This document shows positions 8,773-14,420 of a DNA stretch of 20,498 nt, one piece after another; position 1 is the stretch's first letter, and every line of letters starts with the position of its first letter. The stretch comes from a virus. The notes under the pieces were generated by a model that was not told where the DNA came from, did not search any database, and was given only the letters and a program-made list of their open reading frames with translations. The position numbers and the translations under genes are program-made. Location of the stretch: positions 1-20,498 of the IMG/VR virus record IMGVR_UViG_3300025163_000090; one strand, given 5' to 3'.

Positions 8773-8987
8773 CTCTCCAACTCCTGCCTGAGCTCGGGTA
8801 TCAAAACCGAGAGCCAAGAGGCGGTGCATCTGCCTACTCTTTGCTCTCCGTAATAGAGTTCAACCCACCACTCGCAGCCAGATTTCAGACAGATGCTCTT
8901 GGTTAGCGGACAGAAAACTTGTCCTGCCACGCCGATGCCAGGAGCGTCTACATCAGAGTTTGAACGAGTTGCTGGAGATTTTTCCAT
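8730..8987 (-). CDS. small four-cysteine protein, 85 aa
   Basis: AAGGA lies 5 nt before the ATG, and the start is only 1 nt past the stop of the collar-fibre gene. Four cysteines (26, 33, 38, 54) sit in FCPLTKSICLKSGCEWWVEL and GRC, spaced C-x6-C-x4-C-x15-C, which could bind zinc or an iron-sulphur cluster. The C-terminus is an amphipathic helix (IPELRQELERWRKQ). It overlaps the start of the large beta-rich tail gene by 43 nt. Short proteins with a CPLxxxxC...CxxW pattern are known in phages and bacteria, but no function was recognised. It could be a small virion component or a host-directed regulator. Confidence 0.65.
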   Translation of the reverse strand: MEKSPATRSNSDVDAPGIGVAGQVFCPLTKSICLKSGCEWWVELYYGEQRVGRCTASWLSVLIPELRQELERWRKQGDNTTQSTT

Positions 8988-8988
8988 A

Positions 8989-9696
8989 TCAGTCCTTCTT
9001 ATACATTCTCAGTTGAACATATACGGGAATGTTGTTTGCAGAGGCTAAAGTGTGAGAGTGAGCTTGCCCTCCTCCAGCATAGTCAGTGTAGGCACAGGAA
9101 GCCGAAGGAGGATGCTCTGCTACGTGCCCACCCCCGGGATTGGCAGCATTCCCACTATCACCAGGTACTCCGCCGTGTCTATGTGAAGGTATTTCACCTA
9201 CAGTCAAAGCGTGCCCTCCAGTTGAACCGCCGTGGTCGTGGCTATCGCTCCCGCCAGTGTCAAGGGGAGTTCCTGAGCTAATTCTGATAAACTTGTTTCC
9301 GTAAGTGGTTGAGACATCAGTCCAGCCAGACGGAGTGTTGGTGTTGGAAGAGAGTAGAATGTCCCCTGACCTGAACGAGAAAAGGTTTAGAGAAGTCCAA
9401 GCAGAGCCGTTCCAGTAGTAGAGAGCATTGTTCTCATCGGTTGCGACTGCGAGACAGCCAGAATTAGAAGAGGAAGGAGTAGGAAAGTCCGCCTTGTTTC
9501 CTACATACAGGACAGTGCATTCTCCTGGCTTATGTTCCCACACATCGCTGTGTCCACTCTCGTCAGAGTAAGCGTGGTGCTGAACATTTGCTCTCTCCCT
9601 GATAGCTACCTTCAGGTCAATGATGTGGTCATCAACGGATGAGTGGTAGTCAGTTCCCTTCGGAGTAGTCTCGTCCCAAGTCTTTGCAAAGCTCAT
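8989..9696 (-). CDS. tail fibre/collar-type receptor-binding protein with three HxH motifs
   Basis: The protein has 235 residues. The start MSFAKTWDETTPKGTDYHSSVDDHIIDLK is a common virion-attachment motif of short phage fibres. Residues 62-103 form a beta-rich shaft segment ending in ALYYWNGSAWTSL. From 110 a tail-collar-like domain begins (GDILLSSNTNTPSGW), followed by a glycine-rich tip with HDH (153-155), HRH (172-174) and HSH (213-215), and closing NNIPVYVQLRMYKK. Histidine pairs of this kind bind metal ions along trimeric needle-like tips (as in T4 gp37) or belong to the collar domain (T4 gp12). Ribosome site GAGGTG lies just before the ATG. Probable role: receptor binding, alongside the S74 fibre and the beta-rich tail protein. 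Confidence 0.8.
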   Translation of the reverse strand: MSFAKTWDETTPKGTDYHSSVDDHIIDLKVAIRERANVQHHAYSDESGHSDVWEHKPGECTVLYVGNKADFPTPSSSNSGCLAVATDENNALYYWNGSAWTSLNLFSFRSGDILLSSNTNTPSGWTDVSTTYGNKFIRISSGTPLDTGGSDSHDHGGSTGGHALTVGEIPSHRHGGVPGDSGNAANPGGGHVAEHPPSASCAYTDYAGGGQAHSHTLASANNIPVYVQLRMYKKD

Positions 9697-9699
9697 ATC

Positions 9700-9846
9700 T
9701 CACCTCATCAGATAATGAAGTAGTGCAGTAATAAGAGCCGTCAATAAGCCAATCTCAAGTGCCCAGTGATGCCTCAAGTGATTAGACAAGGTTTTCTTAA
9801 TCCAAGCGATGTCAGTCTTTATCGCAGCAAGCTCCTCCTTCATCAT
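9700..9846 (-). CDS. small membrane protein, holin-like (XhlA-type)
   Basis: This is a 48-residue gene between the connector and the collar-fibre genes. GGGAGG precedes the ATG by 8 nt, and the ATG overlaps the connector stop codon (ATGA). It reads MMKEELAAIKTDIAWIKKT, then a His-rich turn (NHLRHH), then one membrane segment, WALEIGLLTALITALLHYL, ending MR. A short amphipathic helix followed by one C-terminal membrane span is the layout of XhlA-type haemolysin/holin accessory proteins. It probably helps permeabilise or signal across the membrane at lysis, working with the transglycosylase two genes upstream. No dedicated endolysin is visible in the window. An alternative is a membrane anchor for a tail component. 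Confidence 0.7.
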   Translation of the reverse strand: MMKEELAAIKTDIAWIKKTLSNHLRHHWALEIGLLTALITALLHYLMR

Positions 9847-10529
9847 AGCGTCCTCCCAGTAAACGGGTTCTTCCACCACTCGCCAACCAGAGAGGAAGTG
9901 CGAACCCTGAACGGACGAGCAATGGGTGTCCAGTCCTCTCCACTGTGGTCAGATGCGACGCTTGCCTTGAAGAGTTGAGGAACTATCTCTTTTCCCCAGT
10001 AGGCTGCGTCCTCAACCTCTCTCAGGCTCCAAAAGCCGAAGACTGTTGCCACAGCGACCAGCAAAGCGTCTTTCCTCAGCAGAGAAGGTGTGTCGTTGTC
10101 AGATGTCATAGGAGAAGGATAGACGCTGCAGCGGATGAGCAAGGGATACTCCTTGTCAGGAATAGGAAAAAGCTCGTATTGGGTGCCGTAGTCCACATAG
10201 TAGCCAGGTCTTGCCCTTGAGGAGGCTGAGGGGTAGGGCACTATCCTGTCAAAGAGCCTCGGGAATACGTATTCTAACTTGACTGAACTGGCTCCGTCCT
10301 GAACTCTGACCGAGTAAAGGTCTTTCATATTGCTGGGGAAGTTCATAGTGTTAGTTCCATCGGAAGGAGTTGTGTCAGTCTCATTAACTCTCATCTCCTC
10401 GTAGGTGTGGAGGTCAGCAACGAACTGAAGAGCCCAGTTCAGCCAAGTGTTTATCCGAGTGTCTGGAAGAGCATCGCTTGACCTCTTCAGGTTGAACCTG
10501 ACTTCGTCTCTCAACTCAGCCCTTGTCAT
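9843..10529 (-). CDS. head-tail connector/adaptor protein
   Basis: The protein has 228 residues. CGGAGG lies about 8 nt before the ATG, which overlaps the stop of the transglycosylase gene (ATGA). The opening MTRAELRDEVRFNLKRSSDALPDTRINTWLNWALQFVADLHTYEEM matches the helical start of phage adaptor proteins (gp4/gp6-like head-tail connectors), where arrays of these helices dock on the portal. A beta section follows (TNTMNFPSNMKDLYSVRVQDG, ELFPIPDKEYPLLIRCSVYP), then helices with FGFWSLREVEDAAYWGKE. Its place between decoration and tail genes fits a dodecameric ring that closes the portal and attaches the tail. The family assignment comes from pattern and position, not a search. Confidence 0.65.
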   Translation of the reverse strand: MTRAELRDEVRFNLKRSSDALPDTRINTWLNWALQFVADLHTYEEMRVNETDTTPSDGTNTMNFPSNMKDLYSVRVQDGASSVKLEYVFPRLFDRIVPYPSASSRARPGYYVDYGTQYELFPIPDKEYPLLIRCSVYPSPMTSDNDTPSLLRKDALLVAVATVFGFWSLREVEDAAYWGKEIVPQLFKASVASDHSGEDWTPIARPFRVRTSSLVGEWWKNPFTGRTL

Positions 10530-10888
10530 CTCTGTAGCCTCCGCTTAACCCGTTCAAGAAAGTCCTTTGTCTCCTTGGGCATAATTCCCTTAACAACTCG
10601 TCCGATGCCTGCGTTGTATGCCCAAAGGACATTGTCAAGGGTCACAGGCAGCTTGTATGCTTTTAGCATCGCAGGTATTCTCTTCAGGAGATACCAGCCG
10701 CCAATCTTCTTGTTGAGGTCTGGGTCGTATAAGTCATCCAGACTGTATGAAGTTTTGTGGTAGTTGTTGTAGTCGTCCAGAGCAGGCTTCCTCACCTGCA
10801 TCAAACCTCTCGCTCCTCTCAGGCTCCTCGCAAGGGGTTTGCCCTTGCTCTCCACCCAAATGACAGCATCAATCAGTTCTCCGTTCAT
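10526..10888 (-). CDS. lytic transglycosylase (SLT-type)
   Basis: The protein has 120 residues, near the minimal catalytic domain size. Motif I is VIWVESKGKP with catalytic Glu13; motif II is GARGLMQV (25-32); motif III is LWAYNAGIGRV (88-98). The segment YDPDLNKKIGGWYLLKRI between them matches the family (N-x3-G-x-YL). Such enzymes cleave the beta-1,4 bond between MurNAc and GlcNAc, leaving a 1,6-anhydro end. There is no signal peptide or membrane anchor. Encoded between decoration and connector genes, it is likely a virion enzyme that opens peptidoglycan during DNA entry, as P22 gp4 does, and it might also serve lysis because no endolysin is seen. The ATG overlaps the previous stop by 4 nt. 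Confidence 0.88.
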   Translation of the reverse strand: MNGELIDAVIWVESKGKPLARSLRGARGLMQVRKPALDDYNNYHKTSYSLDDLYDPDLNKKIGGWYLLKRIPAMLKAYKLPVTLDNVLWAYNAGIGRVVKGIMPKETKDFLERVKRRLQR

Positions 10889-11352
10889 ACCAGTCCGTAG
10901 GCAACGAACCTGACATTGGTCACAGAGGACAAGTCAGTTCCATTCCCTACCTCAGCTCCAGCACTTGCGCTTATACTAACACAGGTATCACTCCCATCGT
11001 TGTTCGTAGGGCTGGTAAACAAAAGTCTTTGTCCAGCGGTGCCGTCTTCATCAAAGTAAAGCGCAACTCCAGCGGTTGATGCGTTGTCATCGTCCGTGAC
11101 ATTCAAAGTTGCGGTTGTTGACGGCACGGGAGTGTATGCCTTCACCTTCTCATTGGTGTAGTCATACTCAAAGAAGTAGCCACCCTTATTCTCAAAGAAG
11201 ACAGCTAGCACGGTCTTCAAGCGGTCAGTAAGGTCAAGGCTCTCGCCGCCTGTGGGGTAAGAGCTGTCAAAGCTGATTTTCCCAGTGATGATACCCACAT
11301 TGCGACTAATCCTCTCTGCAGAGGGTAAGTCATAAGTCTTTGTCAGTGCCAT
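10885..11352 (-). CDS. beta-rich virion protein, probable capsid decoration protein
   Basis: The protein has 155 residues. GGAGG lies 4 nt before the ATG. It is small and rich in Thr/Ser/Asp/Val. Its early segment, GIITGKISFDSSYPTGGESLDLTD, is a pattern often seen in small proteins encoded next to the capsid genes of short-tailed phages. The rest alternates beta strands with polar loops (KAYTPVPSTTATLNVTDDDN, FTSPTNNDGSDTCV) and ends in the strand NVRFVAYGLV. No enzyme motif. It is the second gene after the major capsid protein, which suits an outer-capsid decoration or a small head protein. The gap before it (68 nt) contains palindrome copy 2 and a strong GC hairpin, so it may be expressed at a different level from the gene before it. 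Confidence 0.6.
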   Translation of the reverse strand: MALTKTYDLPSAERISRNVGIITGKISFDSSYPTGGESLDLTDRLKTVLAVFFENKGGYFFEYDYTNEKVKAYTPVPSTTATLNVTDDDNASTAGVALYFDEDGTAGQRLLFTSPTNNDGSDTCVSISASAGAEVGNGTDLSSVTNVRFVAYGLV

Positions 11353-11370
11353 CTCTCCTCCTTCATCGGT

Positions 11371-11401
11371 GAGGGAGGGAGTTCAGAGGCTCCCTCCCCT
11401 C
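11371..11401 (-). promoter_or_regulatory. strong GC-rich hairpin in the gap between two decoration genes
   Basis: On the + strand GAGGGAGGGAG (11371-11381) pairs with CTCCCTCCCCTC (11390-11401) around an 8-nt loop, with one bulged base. It lies immediately downstream of palindrome copy 2 in the direction of late transcription. No U-run follows, so it is not a canonical intrinsic terminator. It could stabilise the 3' end of the upstream message, act as a processing site, or reduce read-through to the gene after it. Confidence 0.6.
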
Positions 11402-11424
11402 GTAATTTCAAAAATTGAAATTAC
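11402..11424. repeat. 23-bp palindrome, copy 2 of 3, overlapping a stop codon
   Basis: Identical over 23 bp to copy 1 at 5060-5082, in the same orientation (arms GTAATTTCAA and TTGAAATTAC, centre AAA on the + strand). The TAA stop of the minus-strand 253-aa gene (11421-11423) lies inside it, in the same register as at copy 1. It is followed at once by the GC hairpin at 11371-11401. Confidence 0.9.
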
Positions 11425-12182
11425 GGACAGATAGTCAAATAGACGGGCTCAATCTTTGTGTCGGTGTGGTCAGCACTGTCCAACATCACCATTCCCACAA
11501 TGCTTGGGCCAACTCCATCGCTGTCAACTGCCTTGTAGACATCCACAGCTCCTGCGGTAGAACCGCTTATTCCAAGCAATCTCTCGTCAATTGCGTTGCC
11601 GAGAGCATTCGCAGTCCCATCAATTTTCACTCCACAAGGGCCCCAAGTCTGCCCCCAGAAGTAGTAGTTGGCAGTCACAGAGATTAGAGGAACTCCCACA
11701 GGAAGGATAATCCCGTCTGTAGGACAGACTATCACGCCGTTGTAGGGTGAGGAAATTATGGTGATGTCGGTGTCAGATGTGCTCCACGCTGTCGCCAGCC
11801 CATCATACAGTTCCACCTGCACGAGGTTGTTAGCATCGCTGGCAGTATTAGACTTTATCTTATAAGTCTCGCCAGCACCAGTTCCCTCGTCAACTACAAG
11901 GTATCCTTCAGCGAACTGGTTGGCGGTGACCCCTGATGCAGTGATGGTGACCACCCTTGTTCCGACACCGTGAGCCACAGTCACCGTGTCCTCTGTGGTC
12001 AGTGCGCAGGGAGCTCCAACCACATAGCCAGCACTGAGATTTGAAGAGCCAGCTTTCATATACCGAAAGACACGGTCTCCTATCACCAGGCGCTCGCCCA
12101 GTTTATGCTTCTGAGTGCTACTCGCCTGGTAGATGTCTTGAGCGGTCACTGTAGCACCGAAATTAGCCCCTTTATACTCCAT
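11421..12182 (-). CDS. beta-rich virion protein, probable head decoration or head-fibre protein
   Basis: The protein has 253 residues, and GAGAGG lies about 6 nt before the ATG. The N-terminus MEYKGANFGATVTAQDIYQASSTQKHKLGERLVIGDRVFRYMKAG is a pattern seen in proteins encoded beside the capsid gene of many short-tailed phages. The body is beta-rich with repeated Thr/Val/Gly strands (TVTVAHGVGTRVVTITASGV, GAGETYKIKS). The C-terminal half includes PVGVPLISVTANYYFWGQTWGPCGVKIDG. No enzymatic motif. Immediate placement after the major capsid gene favours an abundant outer capsid decoration or head-fibre base. Its stop codon is supplied by palindrome copy 2. Confidence 0.6.
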   Translation of the reverse strand: MEYKGANFGATVTAQDIYQASSTQKHKLGERLVIGDRVFRYMKAGSSNLSAGYVVGAPCALTTEDTVTVAHGVGTRVVTITASGVTANQFAEGYLVVDEGTGAGETYKIKSNTASDANNLVQVELYDGLATAWSTSDTDITIISSPYNGVIVCPTDGIILPVGVPLISVTANYYFWGQTWGPCGVKIDGTANALGNAIDERLLGISGSTAGAVDVYKAVDSDGVGPSIVGMVMLDSADHTDTKIEPVYLTICP

Positions 12183-12196
12183 CTCAAACCTCTCAA

Positions 12197-12251
12197 GGCT
12201 GGCGACCTACCCACCAGCCAAAGCCCTCTCAAGTCCCAGGTAGGTTGGGAC
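12197..12251 (-). promoter_or_regulatory. two tandem stem-loops between capsid and decoration genes
   Basis: In the 79-nt gap, GTCCCA (12233-12238) pairs with TGGGAC (12246-12251) around a 7-nt loop, and GGCTGG (12197-12202) pairs with CCAGCC (12214-12219) around an 11-nt loop. An alternative long-range pairing CCTACC with GGTAGG links the two loops. No U-run follows. As this is the longest gap before 19638, the pair may set the drop in expression after the highly made capsid protein through partial termination, processing or message stabilisation. Confidence 0.5.
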
Positions 12252-12261
12252 GCCACACGGA

Positions 12262-13245
12262 CTAAGCAGAGATGTTATACAGAACGCCCTGCCGTGCACA
12301 GTTAGACATCACGAGGTTGCAGACTGTCATAATGTGTGCAACGCGGTCTCTTGGCTGATTGACAATCGGCAACCACTCGCCCATCCTGAAGTTCTCAATC
12401 TCGTCCACGACCCACTCAATGAAGTTGAGGTTGAGCATATAAAGACGGCCAGATGGACAAGAAGGAGACCAAACGATGGGTCTTCCCTTGTAAGCCAGTT
12501 CTCCGAAACCAAGGCTTACCATCTTTTGGTCGCCCTGAAGTATCCTTGTTATCTCAAGCACCTCGTTCTCGTAGAGGTCGTAGACATCTTCAGAGCAGAC
12601 TACCAAGTCAGGAAAGCGAGAGATGCCTTCACCGTGTCGTCCGCACCGATTGAACATACGACCCATTCTCGGTAGGAGATACAGCGAGGCAGCCTTTCCA
12701 GACATATCCTCTGCGTTGTTTCTCCACCAAGTATAAGAGGCTCTGTCAATGTTGGCGACAGTCCCAGAAGTAGGGTCAGTTGCTACCAAGTTGCCGAGAC
12801 CATCAATCGCTTTCCCGTCGTCAGCAGTTCCATCGCCAAAGAGACAACTCTCAAGCTTGTCAATCATACTTGTTCTCAAGTTGTCTATGTCGTCGTTGAC
12901 CTTCTTTATCAGAGCTCTCTTGCTTCTGTTCTGCTGAAAATCAGCGAAGTAGCGAACGATGTGTCCAGTCAGATACTTCCAGGGATAGAAAGCCACTGTC
13001 AAGGCGTCAGTTCCTTTGATGCTGACAGTTCCTCCCTTTCCGATGAACTGGACTGTCTCGTTCTTCTGATACCTCAGGGTCACCTCTATACGACTTCCAC
13101 CACTTTCAGTTCTCACTCTCCCTTTCTTCTTCAATAGATAGAAGAAAGGAGTTGCTTCGTGGATTTGGTCTACGACCTCTTTCCAACGAAGAGCCCAAGT
13201 GGTGGCATACATACTGTCTAATTGTTCTAAGTATGTTAGAGCCAT
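12262..13245 (-). CDS. major capsid protein
   Basis: The protein has 327 residues. AGGAGGT lies 8 nt before the ATG. The N-terminal arm MALTYLEQLDSMYATTWALRWKEVVDQIHEATPFFYLLKKKG, then SGGSRIEVTLRYQKNETVQFIGKGGTVSI, matches HK97-fold capsid proteins of short-tailed phages: a helical arm, the E-loop, then a spine-helix region (FADFQQNRSKRALIKKVNDDIDNLRTSMIDKLESCLFGDG). The end FRMGEWLPIVNQPRDRVAHIMTVCNLVMSNCARQGVL is typical of the closing strand and helix. The position right after the scaffold gene supports the call. It forms the icosahedral shell. No maturation protease is encoded nearby, so maturation may proceed without proteolysis. Confidence 0.82.
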   Translation of the reverse strand: MALTYLEQLDSMYATTWALRWKEVVDQIHEATPFFYLLKKKGRVRTESGGSRIEVTLRYQKNETVQFIGKGGTVSIKGTDALTVAFYPWKYLTGHIVRYFADFQQNRSKRALIKKVNDDIDNLRTSMIDKLESCLFGDGTADDGKAIDGLGNLVATDPTSGTVANIDRASYTWWRNNAEDMSGKAASLYLLPRMGRMFNRCGRHGEGISRFPDLVVCSEDVYDLYENEVLEITRILQGDQKMVSLGFGELAYKGRPIVWSPSCPSGRLYMLNLNFIEWVVDEIENFRMGEWLPIVNQPRDRVAHIMTVCNLVMSNCARQGVLYNISA

Positions 13246-13261
13246 AGCCTACCACCTCCTA

Positions 13262-13990
13262 TCATTGCTGGTTTCCAAACACAGTTCTGTAGGCGAGCTC
13301 TGCTGCCTCCTCAGGAGAGAGTTGTTTCCCTTGCATAGCACTCGGAGGGATACCTCCCTTCTCAGAGAGGACTTTCCTCTCCTTCTCCGCCTTTTCTCTC
13401 TCCTTAGCAGCCTTTTCCTCTTCCTCAAGTTTAGCCTCAATCTTCGCCTGCTTGTAGCACTTCTCAGCCGACCAGCTGGGGTTCTGCTCCGCCAACTTCT
13501 GTATCCTGTCTTTGTAGTTCCAGAAGTCTGGGTGTCGGAGAGCAGTCATTTCTACATCCAAGCGAGCCAGAGCAAGAGACAGCTTGTCTTGAGTTTCCTC
13601 AAGACGAGAGCTCAGCTCGTTGACTGCACTCTCCAAGTCGGCTTTGTGCTTCTTCTCCAGATAGTCAACTATCTCTTTGGTTGAGGCTGTCTCAAAGTCA
13701 AGTTCACCCTCTCTGGGTTGTTGCTGAGACTTGCCTTCCTTCCACTTGAGGTAGTCTTCGCTGAGGAGTTCTCCTTCATACTCGCCCAGCTTCTGCTCCA
13801 GCTCTGCCTTCGCATTACTCAGAGCCTTCACAGTTTCCTTCAACTTGGTAAGTTCGCCCTTCAACTGGTTAAGGTCTTCGCCTCCTCCGTCTTGAGGGTC
13901 GCCCTCATCGTTTCCCTGCTGTTGCGTTGTTAAGAAGAACGGCAGCAGGAGAAACGGCATCGCCTGCATTATGTTTTCCAGTGGAAACAC
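13262..13990 (-). CDS. capsid scaffolding protein (GTG start)
   Basis: The protein has 242 residues. The start is a GTG at 13990 with an almost ideal ribosome site (AAAGGAGGT, 5 nt spacing); the in-frame ATGs 7 and 10 codons later lack one. The N-terminus is unexpectedly hydrophobic (MPFLLLPFFLTT), then a Gln/Gly/Asp linker, then long charged coiled coil (LNQLKGELTKLKETVKAL..., LEEEEKAAKEREKAEKERK). The C-terminus SPEEAAELAYRTVFGNQQ is a helix of the kind that binds the capsid protein. Highly charged, helical and lying directly upstream of the major capsid gene, it fits an internal scaffold that nucleates procapsids and is then lost. The hydrophobic N-terminus might anchor assembly to the portal or membrane. 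Confidence 0.78.
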   Translation of the reverse strand: MFPLENIMQAMPFLLLPFFLTTQQQGNDEGDPQDGGGEDLNQLKGELTKLKETVKALSNAKAELEQKLGEYEGELLSEDYLKWKEGKSQQQPREGELDFETASTKEIVDYLEKKHKADLESAVNELSSRLEETQDKLSLALARLDVEMTALRHPDFWNYKDRIQKLAEQNPSWSAEKCYKQAKIEAKLEEEEKAAKEREKAEKERKVLSEKGGIPPSAMQGKQLSPEEAAELAYRTVFGNQQ

Positions 13991-14147
13991 CTTGCACCTC
14001 CTTTAACCTTTTCATCTTCCAAGCTCTGTAGCCTCTCAAAAGAGCCCTCTGAACCAGCTTTATCTCGGCACCAGTCAGCTTGCCAGAAAACTCGGTCTCT
14101 ACAGGCTTGTCATCATATACTCTGATAAAGATTTTGCCTTTCAGCAT
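13905..14147 (-). CDS. small basic protein, 80 aa, overlapping the scaffold start
   Basis: GGGAGG lies 5 nt before the ATG. The first 53 residues look like a folded small domain: MLKGKIFIRVYDDKPVETEFSGKLTGAEIKLVQRALLRGYRAWKMKRLKEV, with two strands then two basic helices. The last 29 residues, a Gly/Ala/Asn-rich tail, are encoded in the 86 nt that overlap the scaffold gene in another frame. The overlap is the longest in the operon, so the tail may be a by-product of the scaffold's N-terminal coding. No family was recognised. Its place among portal, zinc-ribbon and scaffold genes suggests a head-assembly role, by position only. Confidence 0.65.
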   Translation of the reverse strand: MLKGKIFIRVYDDKPVETEFSGKLTGAEIKLVQRALLRGYRAWKMKRLKEVQGVSTGKHNAGDAVSPAAVLLNNATAGKR

Positions 14148-14159
14148 AACTGCCTCCCA

Positions 14160-14420
14160 TCAGAGAAGCCTCGCTGCTCTGAGACCTCTCTTCTTGCATT
14201 CTTCCTTCAACTTCTTTTTGCTGTCTATCCAGATAGGATAGACATCAAGGTCGGTGTAGAGAGCGGGAGTGAACATCATTACATTTGCAGAGGAGTAGGT
14301 GCTGAAGTCAATTTCAGCCTTTCCACCACATTGACACTTGACATCTCTCCTCTCGTCCACTCGTCGCCACTCTTCCCATCTTCTTCCACAGTCTTTGCAG
14401 ATATATGCATAGCAAGGCAT
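14160..14420 (-). CDS. FmdB-like zinc-ribbon protein
   Basis: The protein has 86 residues. The start MPCYAYICKDCGRRWEEWRRVDE matches the FmdB-type ribbon (MPxYxYxCxxCG). Metal ligands visible are Cys8 and Cys11, then Cys29 and Cys31 in VKCQCGGKAE, a CxC instead of the usual CxxC. The C-terminus YPIWIDSKKKLKEECKKRGLRAARLL is the typical end of phage-encoded members. The start codon shares one base with the portal stop (TAATG), and no ribosome site is obvious, so translation probably depends on re-initiation after the portal. Function in phages is unknown; nucleic-acid or protein binding during head assembly or gene control is possible. Confidence 0.8.
   Translation of the reverse strand: MPCYAYICKDCGRRWEEWRRVDERRDVKCQCGGKAEIDFSTYSSANVMMFTPALYTDLDVYPIWIDSKKKLKEECKKRGLRAARLL

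Noticed and set aside
8773-8829. Upstream start of the large beta-rich tail gene
   Set aside because: The 19 extra codons overlap the four-cysteine gene, and the ribosome site AGGAG is placed for the ATG at 8772.
13199-13684. Long + strand open frame opposite scaffold and capsid genes
   Set aside because: It is Leu/Ser-rich as expected from antisense of Glu/Lys/Arg-rich coiled coil, and has no ribosome site. The same applies to the other + strand frames between 572 and 19805.
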